Source: DASTHS01 sp035718085 (GTDB lineage Bacteria > Actinomycetota > Acidimicrobiia > Acidimicrobiales > Palsa-688). From it: DNA of 9,044 bases. Every line of letters begins with the position of its first letter. The stretch's first letter is position 1. Of this stretch, positions 4,685 through 9,044 are shown piece by piece. The position numbers were made by a program, and so were the translations under genes. The notes under the pieces were generated by a model. That model was given only the letters and a program-made list of their open reading frames with translations. It searched no databases and was not told where the DNA came from. The stretch is from NCBI GenBank assembly GCA_035718085.1, contig DASTHS010000122.1:1-9044 (forward strand), read 5' to 3'.

Positions 4685-5770
4685 GTGGCCTTCGGCGTCT
4701 ACGTGCACGTGCCGTTCTGCGCGCACCGCTGCGACTACTGCGCGTTCGCCACCTGGACGGGCAAGGAGCCGCTGATCGGCCCCTACGTCGACGCCGTGGT
4801 CAGCGAGCTGCGGGGCGCCGAGCTGCCCCCTGCCACGTCGGTGTTCTTCGGTGGTGGCACGCCGTCGCTGCTGCCGGGGGCGTCGCTGGCCCGCATCCTC
4901 GACCACGTCGGGCGGGCCCCGGGGGCGGAGGTGACCGTCGAGTGCAACCCCGAGACCGTCGACGCCGGCCTGCTGGCCCACTACCGGCGGGCCGGGGTCA
5001 CCCGCCTGTCGTTCGGGGTGCAGTCGATGCTGCCCCACGTGCTCGGCGCCCTCGGCCGGCGCCACGACCCCGCCGCCGTGCGCCGGGCGGTGGCCCTCGC
5101 CGGCGATGCCGGCTACGGCGAGCACTACAGCGTCGACCTCATCATGGGCGCGGCCGGCGAGACGGCCGGCGACTGGCGGGCCAGCCTCGACGCCGTGCTC
5201 GGTCTCGACCCCGCCCCGTCGCACGTGAGCGCGTACGGCCTGACGGTGGAGCCGGGGACGCCGCTGGCCGCCGACGCCGCCCGGCACCCCGACCCCGACG
5301 ACCAAGCCGACAAGTACCTCTGCACCGACGAGGTCCTGGGTGCCGCCGGCCTCGAGTGGTACGAGATCAGCAACTGGGCCCGCCCCGGCCACGAGTGCCG
5401 CCACAACCAGCTGTACTGGGCGCAGCAGCCCTACCGGGGGGTCGGGTGCGCGGCGCACTCCATGGCCCCCGAGCCCGGCGGCGGCATCCGCAGGTGGTGG
5501 AACGTGCGGACCCCCGAGCGCTACATCCGCGCCGTGCAGGAGGGAGGGGCGGTGGAAGCGGCCGGGGAGCGCCTCGACGCCGCTACGGCTGCGGCCGAGG
5601 CCCTGCAGCTCGCCCTGCGCACCCGCGACGGCGTGCCGGTCGGTGCCCTGGCCGACGACCCGCTGCTCGACGGGCTGGTCGAGCGACGCGACGGGCGGGC
5701 GGTGCTCACCGGGCGCGGCCGCCTGCTCGCCAACGAGGTGGCCCTGCGGCTGGTGCCCGTCGACGGCTGA
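4685..5770 (+). CDS. hemW: HemW, radical SAM haem chaperone (formerly called HemN-like oxidase)
   Basis: The 361-residue protein is a radical SAM enzyme. The 4Fe-4S motif C-x3-C-x2-C is at Cys12, Cys16 and Cys19 and continues as CAF; true HemN has a fourth Cys there, so this is HemW. SAM-contact motifs follow: FFGGGTPSLL (54-63) and VECNPETV (85-92), then LSFGVQSM (108-115). The HemW hallmark HNxxYW is present as HNQLYW at 240-245, within CRHNQLYWAQQPYRGVGCAAHS. The C-terminal HemN_C winged helix covers about 295-358 (DGRAVLTGRGRLLANEVAL). HemW binds haem and delivers it to respiratory proteins; it is not a coproporphyrinogen oxidase, despite frequent annotation as one. Its length is near the lower end for the family, with no missing motif. 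It ends 13 bases from the converging stalk gene. Confidence 0.96.
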   Translation: MAFGVYVHVPFCAHRCDYCAFATWTGKEPLIGPYVDAVVSELRGAELPPATSVFFGGGTPSLLPGASLARILDHVGRAPGAEVTVECNPETVDAGLLAHYRRAGVTRLSFGVQSMLPHVLGALGRRHDPAAVRRAVALAGDAGYGEHYSVDLIMGAAGETAGDWRASLDAVLGLDPAPSHVSAYGLTVEPGTPLAADAARHPDPDDQADKYLCTDEVLGAAGLEWYEISNWARPGHECRHNQLYWAQQPYRGVGCAAHSMAPEPGGGIRRWWNVRTPERYIRAVQEGGAVEAAGERLDAATAAAEALQLALRTRDGVPVGALADDPLLDGLVERRDGRAVLTGRGRLLANEVALRLVPVDG

Positions 5771-5783
5771 GCGGTGTCGGGGG

Positions 5784-6407
5784 TCAGAGGGTGCGGCGTC
5801 CGCGCCGGCCCGGGCGGGTCAGCACGAACTGCGCCACCATCATCACCAGCACGAGGGCGAAGCCGGCCAGTGAGATCTTCGCCAACCGGCCGTCGACGTG
5901 GGCCGACTGCACCTTGGTGGTGAACGGCAGCGTCACCGGGGTGGTGGGCAGCTTGCCGGCGATGCCGAAGAGGGTGGTCGTGGTGGCGCCGGGCGCCGAC
6001 GTCGTCGCCGGGCCCCCAGGCCCGGTGACACCCCCCGGGACGGTCGTCGCCGGACGGCCGGACGGAGACCGCTTCACCACCGTCGAGGGTGGGGCGGTGG
6101 GCGCCGGGGCGGTGGTGGCCACCGCCCCCGTGGTGGCGGGGGCGGTGGTGGCCGCCGTGCTCGACGGGCGGGTCGGCACCGTGGTGGCCGGGACGGTGGT
6201 CGGCACGGTGGCCCGGGTGGTGGGGGGCTGGGTGGTGGGCGGCTGGGTGGTGGCCGACGGCGCGGGTGCGCTGGTGCTCGGCACGATCTGCGCGCCGGCG
6301 GGCGGGCCGGCCACGGTGGCCGCGCCGGCGGCCAGGCCGGCGGAGAGCAGCCCGGCCGCCGCGAGGGCGGCCACGCGGCGCGAGCGGCGGGGAGCGCGGA
6401 GCGGCAC
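5784..6407 (-). CDS. Secreted Thr/Pro-rich stalk protein with C-terminal membrane anchor (unknown function)
   Basis: The 207-residue protein starts at GTG 6407 and belongs to no family I recognise. A basic N-terminus (RAPRRSRR) and Ala/Leu-rich core (12-32) form a signal peptide, with a plausible cut after AGA39. Residues 44-145 are low complexity, dominated by Thr, Pro and Ala, with QPPTT repeated at 55-64: an extended, possibly glycosylated stalk. A distinct C-terminal block follows: LFGIAGKLPTTPVTLPFTT (146-164), KVQSAHVDGRLAK (165-177), a membrane helix (178-196) and a basic tail (RPGRRGRRTL). The helix and tail would keep the stalk outside the cell. LPFTT resembles a sortase LPxTG site lacking the Gly, with 13 residues before the helix. 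The gene starts 25 bases after the lipoprotein stop and is probably co-transcribed. It has no strong ribosome binding site. Confidence 0.75.
   Translation of the reverse strand: MPLRAPRRSRRVAALAAAGLLSAGLAAGAATVAGPPAGAQIVPSTSAPAPSATTQPPTTQPPTTRATVPTTVPATTVPTRPSSTAATTAPATTGAVATTAPAPTAPPSTVVKRSPSGRPATTVPGGVTGPGGPATTSAPGATTTTLFGIAGKLPTTPVTLPFTTKVQSAHVDGRLAKISLAGFALVLVMMVAQFVLTRPGRRGRRTL
6222..6247 (+). other. G-quadruplex-type motif inside the stalk gene
   Basis: Four G-runs of at least three (6222-6227, 6230-6232, 6237-6239, 6245-6247) are separated by 2, 4 and 5 bases, meeting the usual G3N1-7 pattern. They lie on the plus strand, which is the template for the stalk gene, and arise from its Pro-Pro-Thr-Thr repeats. 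A structure here could slow polymerases or promote repeat-length change. Confidence 0.45.
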
Positions 6408-6432
6408 GACGGGAGTCTGCCCGCCCGGCGCG

Positions 6433-7896
6433 CTAGGCCCCGGTCAGGGCGGTGACGACGGAACCGGTGGCGGCGTAGATGCGCGCCCCGGCGCCGGAGA
6501 GTGCGGGGAAGGGCGTCTGCGCCGGCGGCAGCGTCGCCCTGGCGGTGACGGCGCCGGTGGCGGGGTCGACCTCGTCGACCTCGCCGCTGCGGGCCAGGTC
6601 GAAGACCTTTCCACCGGCGACCAGGGGGGTGCCGGGGCCGGGGGTCGCCAGCTGCCAGGCCGGCGTCAACGATCCGGTGCCGACGGTCAGGGCGCGCAGC
6701 CCGTTCCGGCACGGCACCACCACGGTGGTGCCGTCGACGGCCATGCCGCCGTACGCCCCGCTGCCGGCGCAGGCGGTGGCCACCGCCGCTTGGTGGCCCA
6801 CGCCGCCGAGGTCGCCGCCGGCGAGCAGGTAGGCCACACCCTGCTTGCCGGCGGCCACCACCCGCCCGTCGGCGAGCACGGCCGGCGACGTGGAGCTGAG
6901 GTCGAGGTCGGCGGCCGACAGCTGCGCCCAGTCGGCCGGGGCGTAGAGGCCGGTGACGGTCGGGCCCGGCAGCGTGAGTGCGAGCACGGCGTTGGCGTCG
7001 TCGTAGACGCTGCGCGACGCGGCGTTGCCCGTGGTGACCAGCACGTGGCCGCCGGCGGCCGCCACCGGCCCGGGGGGCGACCAGATGCCGCCCTCGCGCG
7101 CCGCCGGGACCACGAAGGCCGTCGGGGCGCCCCCCGCCTCGGGCGCGGCGACCACTGCGCCCTTGTAGGGGCCGCAGTCGCCGTCGAGGCCGCCGTACGC
7201 GACCAGCACCGAGCCGCCGGCCACGAGCAGCGCGCCCCGCTGCTGCTCCACGGTGGGCGAGAGGCCGGGCGGGTCGACGACGCGGTCGCTGGTGAGCGCG
7301 CCGGTGCGCACGTCGAGGCCGACGAGGTGGTGGGCGGGGCCGCCGGCGGCCTGCTCGAAGGCCACCACCCAGAGGGTTCCCGTCGCCGGGTCGACCGCCG
7401 GGGTGGAGGTGATGCCGGAGGGGTCGATGTCGCCGCAGGGCAGGCTGGCACCGTCGACGGGGGTGGCCAGGTGACGGCTCCAGCGGACGGCGCCGGTGGC
7501 GGCGTCGAGCGCGGTCACGGTGTCGTGCTCGGTGGCGACGAGGACGGCGCCGTCGGCGACGAGGGGCTCGCCGTAGACGGCGCCGTCGACGTGGGCCGTC
7601 CACGCCGGCCGGAGCGCGCCGGCCGGCGGTGCGCCCCGGCTGAGCCCGGTGCGGGCGCCGTCGCCGCCGTAGGTCGGCCACGGCGCGTCGCCCGTCACCG
7701 GGGCGCCGGTGACCGTCGGGCCGGCACCGACCTCGGACGGGCCCGGCACCGACGGGGCCGTGGCGGACCCGCCAGCGGAGGTGCCGCCCGGAGAGACCGG
7801 ACGGGTGGCCGTCGGAGGGCCGCTGCCGCAGCCCGCCAGCAGGCCGGCGGCGAGCAGCGCGGTGACCCCGGGGAGCGAGCGGAGGGCTGCGGGCAC
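6433..7896 (-). CDS. Beta-propeller (PQQ-repeat/BamB-like) lipoprotein
   Basis: The 487-residue protein starts at GTG 7896, and its signal peptide LLAAGLLAGC ends in a textbook lipobox; Cys23 would carry the lipid. A Gly/Ser/Pro/Thr linker (24-68) follows. The rest (about 70-487) is a beta-propeller of PQQ/WD-like blades. It opens with WPTYGGDGARTGLS (73-86) and contains VTALDAATGAVRW (127-139), LVGLDVRTGAL (191-201) and VDEVDPATGAVTA (440-452), with many LVADGAVLVA-type strands. Such propellers usually bind proteins or act as scaffolds; the short blade motif alone does not prove PQQ binding or dehydrogenase activity. Cysteines at 154, 241, 376 and 396 could form disulfides. The frame stays open upstream to 9033, but that part is the antisense of the Balon-like gene. 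The Thr/Pro stalk gene follows after 25 bases. Confidence 0.87.
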   Translation of the reverse strand: MPAALRSLPGVTALLAAGLLAGCGSGPPTATRPVSPGGTSAGGSATAPSVPGPSEVGAGPTVTGAPVTGDAPWPTYGGDGARTGLSRGAPPAGALRPAWTAHVDGAVYGEPLVADGAVLVATEHDTVTALDAATGAVRWSRHLATPVDGASLPCGDIDPSGITSTPAVDPATGTLWVVAFEQAAGGPAHHLVGLDVRTGALTSDRVVDPPGLSPTVEQQRGALLVAGGSVLVAYGGLDGDCGPYKGAVVAAPEAGGAPTAFVVPAAREGGIWSPPGPVAAAGGHVLVTTGNAASRSVYDDANAVLALTLPGPTVTGLYAPADWAQLSAADLDLSSTSPAVLADGRVVAAGKQGVAYLLAGGDLGGVGHQAAVATACAGSGAYGGMAVDGTTVVVPCRNGLRALTVGTGSLTPAWQLATPGPGTPLVAGGKVFDLARSGEVDEVDPATGAVTARATLPPAQTPFPALSGAGARIYAATGSVVTALTGA

Positions 7897-7946
7897 CGGG
7901 GCAGTCTCGGAGCCTGGCCGGGCTAGTGGGCGCGGCGGGCGATGGG

Positions 7947-7952
7947 TACCAC
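7947..7952 (+). promoter_or_regulatory. Weak -10-like box (TACCAC) before the Balon-like gene
   Basis: TACCAC lies seven bases before ATG 7960 and ends in C instead of T. No good ribosome binding site precedes the ATG (only GGG, 13 bases away), which leaves a leaderless start as the likelier option. It shares the 63-bp divergent gap (7897-7959) with the lipoprotein start. Confidence 0.25.
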
Positions 7953-7959
7953 ATGCCCC

Positions 7960-9044
7960 ATGGAGCACACCGGCACGATCCCCGTCGGCGGCATCGCCGA
8001 TCCCGACCTGCGCGAGGTGGCGCTGCAGCCGGGCCCGGTGGCCAGCGTGCAGATGGCCGTCGACCCGGCCACCGAGCAGGCGGCCCAGAAAGACCTCGTG
8101 CGCTGGAGGGCTGTGCGCGAGCGCCTGGCCGGCGCCGGCGCCGCCACCCCTGCCCTCGACGCCCTCGAGGCGCTGGTGCCCGACGCCCACCAGCACGGCA
8201 CCGCCCTGCTGGCGGTGGCGGGGGCCGACGGCGCTCGGCTCGTGCAGTACGCCGGCGCCGCGCCACGCCGGGAGCTGGCCCGCTGGTCGGCACTGGCCGA
8301 CTTGGGCCCGTTCATCGAGCGACGCCAGGTCGAGCTGGCGCACCTGGTGGTCGTGGTCGAGCACACCGGCGCCGACGTCGTCGTCGACCGGGGCCACGGC
8401 CCGGTCGACATCGAACGGGCGGCGGGCGCCACCTCCGGCCCGGTGCACCGGGCGTCGGTGGGCGGCTGGAGCCAGCGGCACTTCGAGGAGCGGGTGAAGC
8501 ACACCTGGGAGGAGCACGCCCAGGCCGCCGCAGACCGCATCGCCGAGCTCGCCCGCTCGGTGGGCGCCCGGGTGATCGTCGTCAGCGGCGACGCCCGCGC
8601 CATCACGCTGCTGCGCGGCGCGCTGCCCCCCGATGTCGCCGGCCTCGTCGAGGTCGCCGACGGCACTGCGTCGGCGGGTGGCCACGCCGCCGAGGCCGGC
8701 GTCGTGCACCGGCTGGTGCACACCGTCGCGGCGCGCGACACCGTGGCCGTGCTCGACGCCTGGCGCCAGCAGCTGGGCGAGCACGGCCGCGCCACCACCG
8801 GCGCCGGCGCCACCCTGGCGGCCCTGCGCGAGGGCAACGTCGAGGTGCTCCTCGTGCACGACGACGTCGACGACGAGCGCTTCGCCTTCTTCGGGCCGGC
8901 ACCCGAGCACGCGTCGCTCGACCGCGAAGACCTCATCGCCATGGGCGTCGAGCCGCGGGAGGGCCGGCTGGTCGACGTGGCCATCCGCGCCGCCCTCGGC
9001 ACCGGCGCCGCCGTCCGGGTGGTGCCCGGGCACGGCGGCCCCCT
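7960..9044 (+). CDS. Balon-like ribosome hibernation factor (baeRF family 2, Rv2629-like), cut by window edge
   Basis: The frame from ATG 7960 is open to the window end, giving 361 residues without a stop. It matches the bacterial archaeo-eukaryotic release factor family 2 that includes mycobacterial Rv2629 and the hibernation factor Balon. The N-terminal part has PGPVASVQMAVDP (25-37). A central eRF1 domain-2-like region contains VHRASVGGWSQRHFEERV (162-179). The eRF1-type helix and strand AQAAADRIAELARSVGARVIVVSGDARAITLL spans 187-218. The C-terminal L7Ae-like domain includes VEVLLVHDDVDDERFAFF (294-311) and ends near AVRVVPGHGGP. At the GGQ loop of true release factors the sequence is GGW (168-170), so peptide release is not expected. 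Balon occupies the ribosomal A site of resting ribosomes. Rv2629 is about 374 residues, so only a short tail should be missing. It diverges from the lipoprotein gene. Confidence 0.88.
   Translation, partial: MEHTGTIPVGGIADPDLREVALQPGPVASVQMAVDPATEQAAQKDLVRWRAVRERLAGAGAATPALDALEALVPDAHQHGTALLAVAGADGARLVQYAGAAPRRELARWSALADLGPFIERRQVELAHLVVVVEHTGADVVVDRGHGPVDIERAAGATSGPVHRASVGGWSQRHFEERVKHTWEEHAQAAADRIAELARSVGARVIVVSGDARAITLLRGALPPDVAGLVEVADGTASAGGHAAEAGVVHRLVHTVAARDTVAVLDAWRQQLGEHGRATTGAGATLAALREGNVEVLLVHDDVDDERFAFFGPAPEHASLDREDLIAMGVEPREGRLVDVAIRAALGTGAAVRVVPGHGGP

Noticed and set aside
4685..5770. Oxygen-independent coproporphyrinogen III oxidase (HemN)
   Set aside because: The cluster motif lacks the fourth Cys (CxxxCxxC then AF) and HNxxYW is present, both marks of HemW.
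6433..7896. PQQ-dependent alcohol or glucose dehydrogenase
   Set aside because: Only propeller blade motifs and a lipobox are seen. I find no dehydrogenase active-site pattern, and no cytochrome domain is present.
4942..7926. A 994-codon open frame on the plus strand
   Set aside because: It is a GC-rich shadow: it runs out of frame through hemW and antisense through the stalk and lipoprotein genes, with Arg/Gly/Ala-dominated composition and no domain.
7897..9033. Upstream extension of the lipoprotein frame to 9033 on the minus strand
   Set aside because: This part is antisense to the Balon-like gene. The signal peptide and lipobox place the true start at GTG 7896.

Overview
The window is very GC-rich chromosomal DNA (C and G dominate almost every codon third position) from an actinobacterium. 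The gene content fits this: a NucS/EndoMS mismatch endonuclease, a BldD regulator with its cyclic-di-GMP signature, a Balon-type (baeRF family 2, Rv2629-like) ribosome factor, and several TANNNT -10 boxes placed 6-7 nt before start codons, as in actinobacterial leaderless genes. The overall style suggests the class Acidimicrobiia, but that is inference. I see no phage, transposase, CRISPR or defence island and no RNA gene.

Layout. Positions 1-134 (-) hold the start of a small excisionase-type helix-turn-helix protein that runs off the left edge. A divergent intergenic region carries its start signal and a sigma70-like promoter for a coupled pair on +: a SAF-domain CpaB-like protein (290-1135) and a CpaE/TadZ-like ATPase with a degenerate Walker A (1132-2442). 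No pilin, CpaF or TadB/C genes follow. Instead a 392-bp gap (2443-2834) holds two tandem 52-bp hairpin units and two blocks of short tandem repeats. Next come nucS (2835-3494) and a universal stress protein (3537-3998), both on - and probably one transcription unit. A 97-bp divergent region separates them from bldD (4096-4656) and hemW (4685-5770) on +. Converging on hemW are two - strand envelope genes: a secreted Thr/Pro-rich stalk protein with a C-terminal membrane anchor (5784-6407) and, upstream of it, a beta-propeller lipoprotein (6433-7896). Divergent from these, a Balon-like gene starts at 7960 and is cut by the right edge, probably close to its end.

Themes. Information and stress functions dominate. 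NucS does the mismatch correction that MutS/MutL do elsewhere, the USP and the Balon homologue point to dormancy and stress, and BldD would connect transcription to c-di-GMP. HemW inserts haem. The two envelope genes form a lipoprotein plus anchored stalk module of unknown job. The best targets for a second look are the bldD control region (palindrome on the -35, probable leaderless start), the GGQ-to-GGW change in the Balon homologue, the orphan cpaB-cpaE pair, and the unexplained hairpin repeats at 2575-2670.
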